Part shown: positions 34,263-42,876 of the stretch, one piece after another | Layout: every line of letters starts with the position of its first letter | How positions within the stretch are numbered: the first letter of the stretch is position 1 | From: Caulobacteraceae bacterium | GTDB lineage: Bacteria; Pseudomonadota; Alphaproteobacteria; Caulobacterales; Aquidulcibacteraceae | Direction of reading: 5' to 3' | Length of the DNA stretch: 46,498 bases | Assembly: GCA_009773335.1 (NCBI GenBank) | Contig: WRPF01000039.1 | Span: forward strand, 1-46,498 | The notes under the pieces: model-generated | Seen by the model: only the letters and a program-made list of their open reading frames with translations | The model's database searches: none | Told to the model about the DNA's origin: nothing | Made by a program: the position numbers and the translations under genes

Positions 34263-35498
34263 TTGAGCGAGATCGGCCGGGTGATCATCGTCGGCGCCGG
34301 ACAGGCGGGCGGCGAGGCCGCGATCCGGCTGCGCCAGCTCGGCTTCAAGGGCGAGATCATGCTGATCGGCGAGGAGCCCCTGCCGCCCTACCAGCGTCCG
34401 CCGCTGTCCAAGAAATTCCTTTCGGGAGAGATGCCGGAAGATCGCCTCCTCCTCAAACCCGCCGAAGCCTACGCCGAAGAGAACATCACCCTTCTCACCG
34501 GCAAGAAGGTCGTGTGGATCGACCGCTCCCAGAAGAAGGCCCGCCTCGAGGGCGGCCGGGAGCTGGGCTACGACGCGCTCATTCTGGCGACGGGCTCGCG
34601 GGTGCGGGCGCTGCCGGTGGCTGGCGCGGACCTGCCGGGCGTCTTCATGCTGCGCACCGCCGCCGATGTGGATGCGCTCCGGCCCGAGTTCAAGCCCGGC
34701 AAGCGCCTCGTGGTCATCGGCGCGGGCTATATCGGGCTCGAGGTGGCCGCCGTGGCGCGGACGCTTGGGCTTGAGGTCACCGTCCTCGAAGCCGCCGCGC
34801 GGCCCCTTGCCCGAGTGACCAGCCCGGAGGTTTCCGGCTTTTTCCTCGACTATCATGCCTCCAAGGGGGTCCGGTTCGCGCTGTCGGCGCAGGCCGCGGT
34901 GATCAAGGGCGACGCCCGGGTCCGGGCCGTGGGCCTCAAGGACGGCTCCGAAGTCCCCTGCGACCTCGTCCTCGCCGGCATCGGCATCCTGCCCGAGACC
35001 AGCCTCGCCGAGACCGCCGGGCTCAAGGTCGAGGACGGCATCGTCGTCGACCGCCAGGCCCGCACCTCCGACCCCTCCATCTACGCCATCGGCGACTGCG
35101 TCCGCCGCCCCCTCGTCCACTACGACCGCGAGGGGCGGCTCGAGTCCGTCCACAACGCCATCGAGGGGGGCAAGATCGCCGCCGCGATGATCACCGGGTC
35201 CGCCATGCCCGCCGAGGAAGTCCCCTGGTTCTGGTCCGACCAGTACGACCTCAAGCTCCAGATCGCCGGCCTCTCCACCGGCTACGACCAGCTCGTCATC
35301 CGCGGATCTATGGAAAAACGCGCGTTCGCGGCGTTCTATCTCAAGGCGGGCAAGCTCCTTGCGGTGGATGCGGTGAACAGCCCGGCCGAGTTCCTCGGCG
35401 GCAAGCGCCTCATCGAACGCGGCGCCTCTGTTGCGCCCGCCGCGCTATCGGATATGTCGAAGCCATTCAAAGAGATCATGACCGCCGCACTTGCGTGA
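34263..35498 (+). CDS. FAD-dependent ferredoxin reductase
   Basis: 411-aa pyridine-nucleotide-disulfide-type flavoprotein without redox-active cysteines. FAD site [21 protein letters not shown] (7-27), [16 protein letters not shown] (about 40-55), NADH site [17 protein letters not shown] (about 150-166) and SIYAIGDC near 276. It matches the reductases that drive [2Fe-2S] ferredoxins for P450 or dioxygenase systems. The start is taken as TTG at 34263, 5 nt after GGAGG; no in-frame ATG is suitable. The ferredoxin gene follows 38 nt later, its likely partner. No P450 or oxygenase lies in the window. Confidence 0.9.
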   Translation: MSEIGRVIIVGAGQAGGEAAIRLRQLGFKGEIMLIGEEPLPPYQRPPLSKKFLSGEMPEDRLLLKPAEAYAEENITLLTGKKVVWIDRSQKKARLEGGRELGYDALILATGSRVRALPVAGADLPGVFMLRTAADVDALRPEFKPGKRLVVIGAGYIGLEVAAVARTLGLEVTVLEAAARPLARVTSPEVSGFFLDYHASKGVRFALSAQAAVIKGDARVRAVGLKDGSEVPCDLVLAGIGILPETSLAETAGLKVEDGIVVDRQARTSDPSIYAIGDCVRRPLVHYDREGRLESVHNAIEGGKIAAAMITGSAMPAEEVPWFWSDQYDLKLQIAGLSTGYDQLVIRGSMEKRAFAAFYLKAGKLLAVDAVNSPAEFLGGKRLIERGASVAPAALSDMSKPFKEIMTAALA

Positions 35499-35536
35499 GA
35501 CGGACACGACAGAAACTTATGCCCCGGAAGGAAACG

Positions 35537-35857
35537 ATGCCGAAGATCACTTACGTCGAACACAATGGCAAGGAACACGTCATCGACGTGGCCGCAGGCA
35601 TGACCGTCATGGAAGGTGCGGTAAAGCACAACGTGCCGGGCATCGACGCCGATTGCGGCGGCGCGTGCGCCTGCGCCACCTGCCACGTCTATGTGGACGA
35701 AGCCTGGGCCGGCAAGACCGGCGAGAGCTCCGGCATGGAGCAGTCCATGCTCGACTTCGCCAACGACGTGCAGCCGACCTCGCGCCTCTCCTGCCAGATC
35801 AAGGTGACCGCCGAGCTCGACGGCCTCGTGGTCCGCCTGCCGCAGAGCCAGCACTGA
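35537..35857 (+). CDS. [2Fe-2S] ferredoxin, adrenodoxin/putidaredoxin type
   Basis: 106-aa electron carrier. Cluster ligands Cys40, Cys46, Cys49 (C-x5-C-x2-C in [14 protein letters not shown]) and Cys86 (RLSCQIKV), the vertebrate-type pattern. The [20 protein letters not shown] region is typical of ferredoxins that serve P450s or Fe-S assembly. Start chosen at MPKITYVE, preceded by GGAAGGAAACG. It is cotranscribed with the reductase upstream. The function is set by its partner, which is not visible here. Confidence 0.93.
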   Translation: MPKITYVEHNGKEHVIDVAAGMTVMEGAVKHNVPGIDADCGGACACATCHVYVDEAWAGKTGESSGMEQSMLDFANDVQPTSRLSCQIKVTAELDGLVVRLPQSQH

Positions 35858-35877
35858 GAGCCGGCTTTCGGAGAGTT

Positions 35878-35988
35878 GGACCGCGGGCCCCAGAAACCAT
35901 TGGGGGCCCGCAAACGTCTTCGGCGCCAGACTCCGGCGGAATCTCGCGTGAGTTGGACTAAGGCATGCGGGCCATAGGCCCGCGGTCC
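35878..35988 (-). repeat. Structured 3' tail of module copy B
   Basis: On the minus strand: GGACC; arm X GCGGGCC (35983-35977) with X' GGCCCGC (35973-35967); core 35950-35921 (CACGC, AGATTCC, GGAGTCTGGCGCCG); X again as GCGGGCCCC (35911-35903); X' GGGGCCCGC (35891-35883); GGTCC. GGACCGCGGGCC at one end is the exact reverse complement of the other end. The order equals copy A, but the arm sequence differs. It could also serve as terminator of the ferredoxin transcript. Confidence 0.75.
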
Positions 35989-36000
35989 TGCTCGCAAACA

Positions 36001-36495
36001 TCATGACGTGTCTGCACCCTTTGTGGCGGGTGCGGAGGCCGTGAAGCTGCAAACGCACACAGGCGCCAAGGCGATTGTCAGTCGTCCCGTACACACGCCC
36101 TTCGGCACGCGCCCAATAGCGCGTTCCACGATCCGATCGAGATTATCGAGCGCCCTTCGCATCTCTGCGAAACTCTTCAGCGCGATCCCGCGCGTGTAGA
36201 GCCGCACCATGTCGACGCGTCTGTGCGCGTAGCGAAAGCCGCGCGGCGTCGAGGGCGGACGCAGCCTGCGGCGGCGTCTGTCCTGTTTCCTGAACCGCAT
36301 CCGCGCACACATCATCAGGAAGATGAGCGCACGCAGTTCCCGGCGCACTTCGAGGCGATGCTTGTTCAGTGCAATGCGCCCTTCACGAAACCCGATCGCC
36401 TCCACCAGCCAGGCAGCGATCTCCAGCAGCCAGAGTCTGAGACTCTGGGCGTGTGCTTGAAGATCGGTGCGTGTAACTGGCGAAAAGATCTGCAT
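36001..36495 (-). CDS. Unknown protein of the repeated module (copy B)
   Basis: 164-aa basic protein paralogous to the one at 3422-3922. Shared blocks: MQI at the start, AQSLRLWLLE, GRIxL, an Arg-rich linker (RRRRRLRPP), TPRGFRYA, RLYTRGIALK, an IVERAIGRVP helix and the GADTS end. This copy has three Cys near the C-terminus (GVCTG, PVCVCSF) that copy A lacks. The frame is open upstream to 36651 through the leader, but the conserved ATG after the leader is preferred. The perfect hairpin in the codons of QSLRLW (36430-36448) is retained base for base. No known family. Confidence 0.7.
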   Translation of the reverse strand: MQIFSPVTRTDLQAHAQSLRLWLLEIAAWLVEAIGFREGRIALNKHRLEVRRELRALIFLMMCARMRFRKQDRRRRRLRPPSTPRGFRYAHRRVDMVRLYTRGIALKSFAEMRRALDNLDRIVERAIGRVPKGVCTGRLTIALAPVCVCSFTASAPATKGADTS

Positions 36496-36610
36496 GTTTT
36501 TTATCGGGACTCCGTTCCTGGCCTCTTGGGCCTGTTGAAAACGCAGCAATGCTCCCACGGCGCGGAACCCGGCCGGATAGATTCTTTTCTTTCCCCCACA
36601 TTTCACCCGT

Positions 36611-36643
36611 TCCCGGATCGCCGCGAGAGCGGCGAGTCCGGGA
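36611..36643. repeat. Bulged inverted repeat upstream of module copy B
   Basis: TCCCGGA-T-CGCCGC / GCGGCG-A-GTCCGGGA form a long hairpin. It lies in the 482-nt gene-free stretch 36496-36977, which otherwise holds the module leader (36496-36584), a second inverted-repeat cluster (36711-36760) and an FNR-like box (36889-36902). Confidence 0.5.
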
Positions 36644-36710
36644 GCCATCATCGCCGTAATTCAGGAGAAAGCCGTTGCACCACAACGCCTTCAGCGCCGC
36701 CGGCGCGTAT

Positions 36711-36760
36711 GGACCCCGGACACGCGCGCTGCGCCCACGTTCCGGGGACCGGCAGCGCGC
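36711..36760. repeat. Two overlapping inverted repeats
   Basis: GGACCCCGGA (36711-36720) pairs with TCCGGGGACC (36741-36750) at 9 of 10 positions. GCGCGCTGC (36724-36732) pairs exactly with GCAGCGCGC (36752-36760). The two stems interlock and cannot form together as simple hairpins. No coding function is seen; role unknown. Confidence 0.5.
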
Positions 36761-36888
36761 TTCCCCGCATTTCTGCGGTGACGCGCGCAATCTGTCCCCC
36801 TAACTCCGAGCTCAGGTAGCCGGCGTCGATGGCGGACGTTGTGAGAAGCTGCTCTTCGCGGGGAGCGGTCATTAAGCCTGCGCAGCAA

Positions 36889-36902
36889 TTGACCTGGATC
36901 AA
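36889..36902. promoter_or_regulatory. FNR/FixK-type operator
   Basis: TTGAC-CTGG-ATCAA matches the consensus TTGAT-N4-ATCAA at 9 of 10 defined bases. Its centre is about 82 nt before the cytochrome start codon. If it activates at -41.5, transcription would start near 36937. This fits oxygen-limited control of the cytochrome gene downstream. Confidence 0.6.
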
Positions 36903-36977
36903 CGCTCCTTACCCGTCAGCGGGATGGTGACCCGGCAGAGCGCGCTGCGCCGACTGCGCATTCACGGGGATCCAATA

Positions 36978-37643
36978 ATGAGTACTGCAAACGCTGCGAA
37001 CTGGGCGGTGGGCAAGCGTGTGTTCCATTGGGGTCTCGCGCTCGCCGTCGTGACCGCACTGCTGGCGCCGAAGCCGGAGGATAGCGCAGGATTGTTGCAC
37101 ATCGCGGCGGGCACGCTGGCGGCGGCGCTGGTGGCGATGCGGCTTGGCTGGCGGTTGCTGGGAGACGTGCGACCCTACGTGAAAGACGCGTGGCGTCTGA
37201 AAGCGCCGGACCTCTCGAAAGGCGCGCGTGGTTTCGCCCCCCTCCTGATGCAGGGCGCACGTATCGGGGGCCTTGTATTCCTGGCGCTTGTTCCGATCGC
37301 TGTCGGGCTGGCGCTGGGCGGCATCGGGCAAGGCGAGGACTCGCCTCTGCTGGAGGCGCATGAAGCGGCGGGAACAGCGATCATGGCGCTGGCGATTGCT
37401 CACGCCGTCGCTGTCATCGTGTTCTCGCTCATCATCAGGTACAACCTCTTCGCCATCACGCTTTTCGGCGGCGCGCGGTCGTTCCTTGAAGGCGGTGCGC
37501 GCGGCTTTTTGGGTTTGACACTAGGAGCTGCGCTGGGTCTGGCGGCGCTGGCTTATGTATGGGGGCCTTTCGATATCGCCTCGAAAGCCATGGCGATGTC
37601 TGAGCAGGAAACAGGCGACGGTGAACGGGGCGACGACGACTGA
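36978..37643 (+). CDS. Cytochrome b561-type membrane protein
   Basis: 221-aa protein with four or more hydrophobic helices. Candidate haem ligands lie in membrane segments: His17 (KRVFHWGLAL), His41 (LLHIAAG), His128 (LEAHEAAGTA) and His142 (AIAHAVAV), the layout of di-haem b561/Ni-hydrogenase-type cytochromes. It would pass electrons between a periplasmic or soluble donor and quinone. The C-terminal tail is acidic. The start is fixed by the family-like N-terminus after MSTANAAN. An FNR-like box upstream suggests induction under low oxygen. Confidence 0.85.
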   Translation: MSTANAANWAVGKRVFHWGLALAVVTALLAPKPEDSAGLLHIAAGTLAAALVAMRLGWRLLGDVRPYVKDAWRLKAPDLSKGARGFAPLLMQGARIGGLVFLALVPIAVGLALGGIGQGEDSPLLEAHEAAGTAIMALAIAHAVAVIVFSLIIRYNLFAITLFGGARSFLEGGARGFLGLTLGAALGLAALAYVWGPFDIASKAMAMSEQETGDGERGDDD

Positions 37644-37851
37644 ATTCCAGGCCGGACGCCGGTGGCGATCACCTGCCGATCCACGCAGCAATTGAACATC
37701 CAGATCGGGCCCGAGAGCCCCGCAGGCGCGCTTTGTCGGAGACGCGGCGATCACGATGCGCGCCGCGATCACTCCGCTTGCTGATTGTGGATTGCACGTT
37801 AGGATCGTGCGCGATGCATTCGCGGACGCAGTTCGGCATGGGGAAACAACG

Positions 37852-38583
37852 ATGAAACTGGCGGTATGGGCGGCGCTCGGCGCGCTCGCGGTGTGCGTGG
37901 CGTGCGGCCCGCAGGCTGGAACGACGGATGCGACGAAGGCTGCGGAGGCCTCCTGCCCGGACGACGGCCCGCGCCTGCCCGGCACAGGCCTATGCCAGCG
38001 CACGGCGCTGCTGATGCTGCAGCACGCCGAGGGCGCGCAGAGCGTCGAATACCCGGAAGGCTGCTCGGCGTCCGTCAACGAGACGATGCTGCCGGGCGAC
38101 GAGGCGCTGATCTACAGCGCGGCCAAGTGTGGGGAGGTGACGACGAAACTCGCCTACGCAGGCGGCGCACACAGCGCCTCCATTTCGTACGAGACGTCCG
38201 CGATGGGGCATTCGACGGAGGACGAAATCATCCGTCTGTTCGGCGTCGATCCCGATCCGCAGGGCGCGCTGAAGGAACAGATCGCGGCATTGCCCGCGGC
38301 GGAACGCGCGACGTGCGAAATCCGCCTGGCCGGCGGCGATGGCTGGCCGGCCGATGCGCTGGTGATCGCTCCCACGGCGGCGGCCCGTGCGCGCATGCCG
38401 AAGAATGAGCCGATCGCCGCGTGCGGCCCGCTCGGCCTCGACGAGGATTCCGCGCGCTACTGGCGCATCCGCCAGGGCTATGCGTGGCTGTTCGATCTCG
38501 GGCAGGACGTCGCAGGATTTGATCCAGCGAGCGTCACCGTGATCACAAAGGGCGCCGACGGAAGCTGGTCGGCGCGCAAGTAG
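37852..38583 (+). CDS. Predicted lipoprotein, unknown function
   Basis: 243-aa protein with signal peptide and lipobox VCVAC (Cys18). The mature domain has four further Cys before residue 100 (SCPDDG, LCQRT, GCSAS, KCGEV) and two later (TCEIR, AACGP), consistent with disulfides in the periplasm. Segments such as YPEGCSASVNETMLPGDEALIYSAAKCG suggest a small folded domain I cannot name. It stands alone. The 208 nt upstream contain no recognised element. Confidence 0.75.
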   Translation: MKLAVWAALGALAVCVACGPQAGTTDATKAAEASCPDDGPRLPGTGLCQRTALLMLQHAEGAQSVEYPEGCSASVNETMLPGDEALIYSAAKCGEVTTKLAYAGGAHSASISYETSAMGHSTEDEIIRLFGVDPDPQGALKEQIAALPAAERATCEIRLAGGDGWPADALVIAPTAAARARMPKNEPIAACGPLGLDEDSARYWRIRQGYAWLFDLGQDVAGFDPASVTVITKGADGSWSARK

Positions 38584-38638
38584 GCCTTCGCGGCGCGCAG
38601 CCCGTTTGAGGCCCGCGCCGCGAAAGCGATCTGGCGTA

Positions 38639-39016
38639 TCAGCCCATTCGGTGCAGGGCGCACAGCTTGTTGCCATCGGGATCGCGCAGGTAGGCGAGAT
38701 AGAGCTTTCCCACGGGGCCGTCGCGCACGCCGGGCGGTTCTTCGCAGGTTGTCCCGCCATTGGCGACGCCAGCGGCGTGCCACGCGTCGGCCTGTGCGGT
38801 CGTGCTGCACGCGAAGCCGATGGTGCCGCCGTTGGCCGGCGTGGCCGGCGCGCCGTTGATCGGCTGCGACACCGAGAAGATGCCCGTCGGAGTGATGTAG
38901 AAAATGCGGTGGCGGTCGACGGTCGCCGGCGGAATGCCGAGCGTGCCGAGCAGCGTGTCGTAGAACGACTTGGCCCTGGTCAGGTCGTTCGTCCCGACCA
39001 TGATGTGCGAGAACAT
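38639..39016 (-). CDS. VOC-family (glyoxalase/bleomycin-resistance fold) protein
   Basis: 125-aa single VOC domain. HIMVGTNDLTRAKSFYDTLLGTLG at the start carries the first metal His and the usual helix. GTIGFACSTTAQADAWHAAGVANGG is in the middle, and LYLAYLRDPDGNKLCALHRM is the second-half metal region ending in a typical strand. Members are metal-dependent lyases, isomerases or dioxygenases, or binding proteins; the substrate is not predictable. Start chosen at MFSHIMVG, preceded by AGGAAACAC. Confidence 0.88.
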   Translation of the reverse strand: MFSHIMVGTNDLTRAKSFYDTLLGTLGIPPATVDRHRIFYITPTGIFSVSQPINGAPATPANGGTIGFACSTTAQADAWHAAGVANGGTTCEEPPGVRDGPVGKLYLAYLRDPDGNKLCALHRMG

Positions 39017-39115
39017 GTCGTGTTTCCTTCCCTGGCGCGAAACCGCCGGGCCTTGCGCCCTTCCGGTCCTAACCTCGCACATGCAGGAAGATCGAACGGC
39101 TGACAATCCTGCGCG

Positions 39116-41542
39116 CTATTCCGCAGCGATCGACAGCGTCATCGCGGTCGGCAGGTTCACGCTCACGGTCGTGCCCTCCCCGGGCTCCGATTTCAGCGAC
39201 ACCCAGCCGTTGTGCAGCTCCGCGAAGGAGCGCACGAGCGCAAGCCCCAGGCCCGCGCCGCCGTTGTCGCCGGACTTGAAGTTGTCGAACGCGGTCGCCT
39301 GCTGCTCATAGGCCATGCCGCGGCCCGTGTCGGTGACCCAGAAACGCACCATGTTGTCGAGGCGTTCGGCGCCGATGGTGATTGTGTCGCCGCGCTCGGT
39401 GAAGCGGTGGGCGTTGGACACGAGATTGAACAGGATCTGGCGGATGCGCTTCGCGTCGCCGGCGATCGTGCCGATCTTCTTGTCGCACGCGATCTTGATC
39501 GGCACCTCGGTGGCCTTCGCGCTCGACGCCGCGCCCGCCGCTTCGCGCACCACGGCAAGAATATCGACGGCGGAAACCTCCAGCGCCACTTCGCCCGCCT
39601 CGATCATCGCCAGATCGAGCACGTTGTCGATGAGCTTGGTGAGGTGCGAGGACGCGGTGACGACGTTGTCGACCTGCGCCTGCTGGCGATCGTTGAGCGG
39701 GCCCGCCATGCGGCTGGCGAGCATGTCGGCGTAGCCGGTGATGGTCTGCAGCGGATCGCGCAGCTGCACGGAAACGTTCTGCACGAATTCCGTTTTCAGA
39801 CGGTCCGCCGCCTCCAGCGCATCGCCGCGTTCACGCAGCGCGTTCTCGACGTTGCGCGAGGCGGTGATGTCGAGGAACGCCACCAGCGTCGCGCCGTCGG
39901 GCAACGGCCGTGTCAGGAACTGGACAATCACGCCGTCGGAGCGGCGCATTTCGCCAGCGTCTTCGCGCCGCGACGTCGGGCTCGGATCGGTGATGCGCGC
40001 CTTCATGGCCTTCCACACGTCGCGATCGTGATAGAGCGGCACGCAGGCCTCGATGATGTGATCGAAGTCCGCGCCGGTCGTGAACTCGGCGGCGTCGAGC
40101 GCCCACATGGACATGAAGGCCGCATTGGCGAGGCGCATGCGTCCGTCGGCGCCAAACACCGCGACGCCTTCGTGCAGCTTGTCGAGCGCGGCCTGCTGGA
40201 CCTTTTCGAGATTGTTGTACTGGCCGCGCAGCGTCTGTTCGCTGGTGATGTCGGAGAACACGAGCAGGAGCCCGCCCATCGGGTGACGCTGACGCGCAAT
40301 GCGCAACATGCGCCCGTCCTCGAGGTTCCAGCTTTCTTCCGGCAGGTGCGAGACTTCCTGATAGAGCGCGAGTTCGCCTGCGCGCCATTCCGCGAAACTG
40401 CCGTGGAACGGCAGCATGCGCTTGGCCTTCAGTTCATCGAGCCATTGCGCGTGCGAGGGTCCGTCCGCGAGGAAGGCGCCGTCGAGCTTCCACATCGCCG
40501 CGAACGCGCGGTTGTGGAACACGAGGCGCTTGTCGGGGCCGAACACCGCCACGCCTTCGGCGAGGTGATTGAGCGTCTCGTCGTGCGCGGCGACGTGACG
40601 GGAGAAATCCTCGCGCAGGCCTTCGGTCTCGGTGACGTCGAACGCCATGCCGCCGGCGCCGCCGGAGATCGGGAACATCACCACGCGCAGCGCGCGGCGG
40701 GTGCCGCCGATGACGATGTGGCGCAGCTCCTCGACATCCTCGTGCGTGTCGATGACGCGGCGCGCCTGCTCGGCGGCGGCCTGGTCGATCAGCACATTGC
40801 GCGCGACCGCGTGATCGAGGGTCTTCGTTTCGAGTGCTGCGAGGTAGGCGTCGTTGGCCCAGTCGAGCTTGCCGCCATCGGTGACGCGCCACGCCAGGAA
40901 CGGCGCGTGCTGCATCATTTCGAGGAAGCTCGCGGGATCGCGCGCGATCGCGAGATTGGGATCGCCGTCGAGGCGTCCGTTGGAGCCGCCCTGCTCGACG
41001 CCTTTCACGCTGGAATCGACGATCCAGACGACGGCGCGGGCGCCGGCCGTGCGTCCGTCGATCTCGACGAACAGGCCGCCCGGCGTGGAGATGGTGACGG
41101 AGAACGGCGCGCCTTCGCGGCGCAGACGCATGAGCGCGGGCGCAAGGCGCGCAGGACGACCCGTCACGTCGCGGCCTTCAAACCCGGAAAGACCCTGCAG
41201 GATGCGCACCGCCGTATCGGCGGCCATCGAGGTGTCGGAGAAACGGATGAGGCTCGCGAGTGCAAGCGAGGAGCCGTAGGCGCGCGGCTTGCCCCAGTCG
41301 ATCGCGGCGCCCGGCGCCTCATCGGCGTCGACACCGTCTTCCCAGATGATCACCGCGCCGGGGTGTGCGCCGAAGATGGAGTCCGCGCGCGCGAGCTTCA
41401 GTTCGAGTTCGGCGATACGTTCCTTCCAGCGCGCGATCATGCCGCGCGCGCCGTCGGTGACGCGCAGCGCCCACAACAAGGCCGCAATCGCGACTGCTGC
41501 GGCGCCCGCGGTGACCAGTGTCGGCGCGATGGATCCGTCCAT
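39116..41542 (-). CDS. DivL-like PAS sensor kinase with Val at the phospho-His site
   Basis: 808-aa membrane protein: one N-terminal TM helix (about 8-27), a coiled coil (about 35-52), several PAS-like domains (about 200-305, 322-432, 449-562), and a HisKA-like dimerisation helix (about 581-650). A full HATPase_c domain follows: N-box ILFNLVSNAHRF (703-714), G1 VTDTGRGM (736-743), G2 GGAGLGLALV (761-770). In the H-box, normally NVSHELRTPL, this protein has NVSVQLRDPL: Val592 replaces the phosphorylated His. Caulobacter DivL, an essential CckA regulator, has Tyr there. So this is probably a DivL-type signalling scaffold, not a conventional kinase. The name is by analogy. Confidence 0.8.
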   Translation of the reverse strand: MDGSIAPTLVTAGAAAVAIAALLWALRVTDGARGMIARWKERIAELELKLARADSIFGAHPGAVIIWEDGVDADEAPGAAIDWGKPRAYGSSLALASLIRFSDTSMAADTAVRILQGLSGFEGRDVTGRPARLAPALMRLRREGAPFSVTISTPGGLFVEIDGRTAGARAVVWIVDSSVKGVEQGGSNGRLDGDPNLAIARDPASFLEMMQHAPFLAWRVTDGGKLDWANDAYLAALETKTLDHAVARNVLIDQAAAEQARRVIDTHEDVEELRHIVIGGTRRALRVVMFPISGGAGGMAFDVTETEGLREDFSRHVAAHDETLNHLAEGVAVFGPDKRLVFHNRAFAAMWKLDGAFLADGPSHAQWLDELKAKRMLPFHGSFAEWRAGELALYQEVSHLPEESWNLEDGRMLRIARQRHPMGGLLLVFSDITSEQTLRGQYNNLEKVQQAALDKLHEGVAVFGADGRMRLANAAFMSMWALDAAEFTTGADFDHIIEACVPLYHDRDVWKAMKARITDPSPTSRREDAGEMRRSDGVIVQFLTRPLPDGATLVAFLDITASRNVENALRERGDALEAADRLKTEFVQNVSVQLRDPLQTITGYADMLASRMAGPLNDRQQAQVDNVVTASSHLTKLIDNVLDLAMIEAGEVALEVSAVDILAVVREAAGAASSAKATEVPIKIACDKKIGTIAGDAKRIRQILFNLVSNAHRFTERGDTITIGAERLDNMVRFWVTDTGRGMAYEQQATAFDNFKSGDNGGAGLGLALVRSFAELHNGWVSLKSEPGEGTTVSVNLPTAMTLSIAAE

Positions 41543-41650
41543 GTCGGCAGCCTCGGTTAGCGCATCGAATCACAACGGATTCGTCGCGAGTCTGGACGAT
41601 GCGCGCTCCTTCAGGAAGGCGCTCGGACGTAACCAAGCGGCAGGGATGGT

Positions 41651-42301
41651 TCAGGAAGGCTTAAATCCGGGGGATTTCGGCCGCGCGCCCCGCCGCGCAA
41701 GACGACCGCGATCGGTGACGCGGGCGGCGCCCTGGATACGAAACACGAACGGCATGCGGTATGACGGCCCGAATCGCGGGCGCTCGCCGGGGCGCACGAC
41801 GAAACGCGCGTCCTTCAGCGCGGCCCGCGCGGCGTCGTAGAAGATCGGCGCGGGCCAGACGTCGATGCAGTGGATATTCTTGACCTGCCCCTCAGGGGCG
41901 ATATCGAACTCCACCACCGCCACCCCTTCCACGCCGAATCGCCGCGCGATCTTGGGAAAGTGCACCCGGATGGGCTGCGCGAGGGACCACGGCATCTCCG
42001 CTCCGTCCTCGCCGCGCCAGACGATGCAGCACGGCCCCACCGGCAGGCCGAGGCGGTCGCGCTCGTCTTCCGCGCGCCTGGTGTCGAACGCGAGCCAGGC
42101 GCGGAAGAGGCCGAAGCCGCCCACCACGCCGCCGAACACCGCAGCCCCCGAGATCAGCAAAGAGAGCCCGCCCGGCACGCCGGCGTTGCGCAACGCCCCG
42201 TGCACCGCGCCCTGCAGCACGATGACGCCCACAAACACGACGAACAGGAACACCGCCGCGCCGAGATAGTGCGTCACCCGCTGGGTCGCTGAAATGCGCA
42301 T
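41651..42301 (-). CDS. Membrane protein with TonB C-terminal-like domain
   Basis: 216-aa protein with two N-terminal hydrophobic helices (about 13-32 and 43-67) and a TonB_C-like domain at about 108-190 (VHFPKIARRFGVEGVAVVEFDIAPEGQV, then ALKDARFVVRPGERPRFGPSY). Unlike TonB it lacks the Pro-rich periplasm-spanning linker and has an extra helix, so energy transduction to outer-membrane receptors is doubtful. No exbB/exbD is nearby. It lies 108 nt upstream of the DivL-like gene on the same strand. Confidence 0.75.
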   Translation of the reverse strand: MRISATQRVTHYLGAAVFLFVVFVGVIVLQGAVHGALRNAGVPGGLSLLISGAAVFGGVVGGFGLFRAWLAFDTRRAEDERDRLGLPVGPCCIVWRGEDGAEMPWSLAQPIRVHFPKIARRFGVEGVAVVEFDIAPEGQVKNIHCIDVWPAPIFYDAARAALKDARFVVRPGERPRFGPSYRMPFVFRIQGAARVTDRGRLARRGARPKSPGFKPS

Positions 42302-42420
42302 GGAGGTTCCGGTCGGCGTGAGAAGCCGGGCGCTTCTAGCGCAACGAGCCGGCGGCTGTCGCGGCTCGTGTTCATACGGTCGAGATTGGGTCCGGCCCCC
42401 GTTTGTGGTACATTGAGCAT

Positions 42421-42876
42421 ATGGCGATCGACGATCTCTACGACCGGGACTTCTACGTCTGGACCCAGGAACAGGCTGCGGCGTTGCGCGCGGCGGCCAA
42501 GGCTGGAGGTCGCTCCAACGCGGTCGAGTGGGAGCGAGTGGCCGAGGAGGTGGAGGACTTGGGGAAGCGGGACCTGCGGGAGGCCTCGAGCTACGTCGCC
42601 CTGATTATCGAGCACATGCTGAAGCTGGCATGGACGCGGCGAGAGGAACCGAAAGGTGGTTGGCGAGCGGAGATCATCCGGTTTCAAGGCGTCCTCGAAC
42701 TGGTGATGACTGCGACACTGCGCGCAAAAATCGAGGCCGATATGGAACGCCTTCACCGAATCGCCACGCGAGACGCCAAGGCATCGTTCGACGTCCACGA
42801 ACCGGACACGCCGCGCGACGAGACGCTACGGTGGACGCTGGAGGAGGTTTTGGGGGATGACGCCAGCGCCGGTTAG
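42421..42876 (+). CDS. DUF29 family protein
   Basis: 151-aa helical protein recognised as DUF29: LYDRDFYVWTQEQAAALRA at the start, the acidic VAEEVEDLGKRDLREASSYVALIIEHMLKL helix pair, and WRAEIIRFQGVLELV. The family is widespread in bacteria, especially cyanobacteria and alphaproteobacteria, often in many copies, with no known activity. Its last 20 nt overlap the next gene. Confidence 0.87.
   Translation: MAIDDLYDRDFYVWTQEQAAALRAAAKAGGRSNAVEWERVAEEVEDLGKRDLREASSYVALIIEHMLKLAWTRREEPKGGWRAEIIRFQGVLELVMTATLRAKIEADMERLHRIATRDAKASFDVHEPDTPRDETLRWTLEEVLGDDASAG

Larger units (their letters stand above)
35877..36584 (-). repeat. Repeated 0.7-kb module, copy B (inverted)
   Basis: Reads on the minus strand: leader from 36584 (its first 22 bases, starting GAATCTATCCGGCCGGG, are identical to copy A), paralogous gene 36495-36001, structured tail ending GCGGTCCA at 35877. 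Later parts of the leader are about 75% alike. The tail is also hairpin-rich and closes the intergenic space after the ferredoxin gene. Confidence 0.75.

Noticed and set aside
36648-36902. Open frame of 84 codons on the minus strand upstream of the cytochrome gene
   Set aside because: It crosses the two overlapping inverted repeats and has no ribosome site or homology; it also contains the FNR-like box.
39212-41560. A 782-codon open frame antisense to the DivL-like gene
   Set aside because: Same GC-rich shadow effect; low-complexity Arg/His/Ala composition and no recognisable domain. Similar antisense frames over rpsA (15828-17312), addB (28957-30582), trpB and ahcY were dropped for the same reason.
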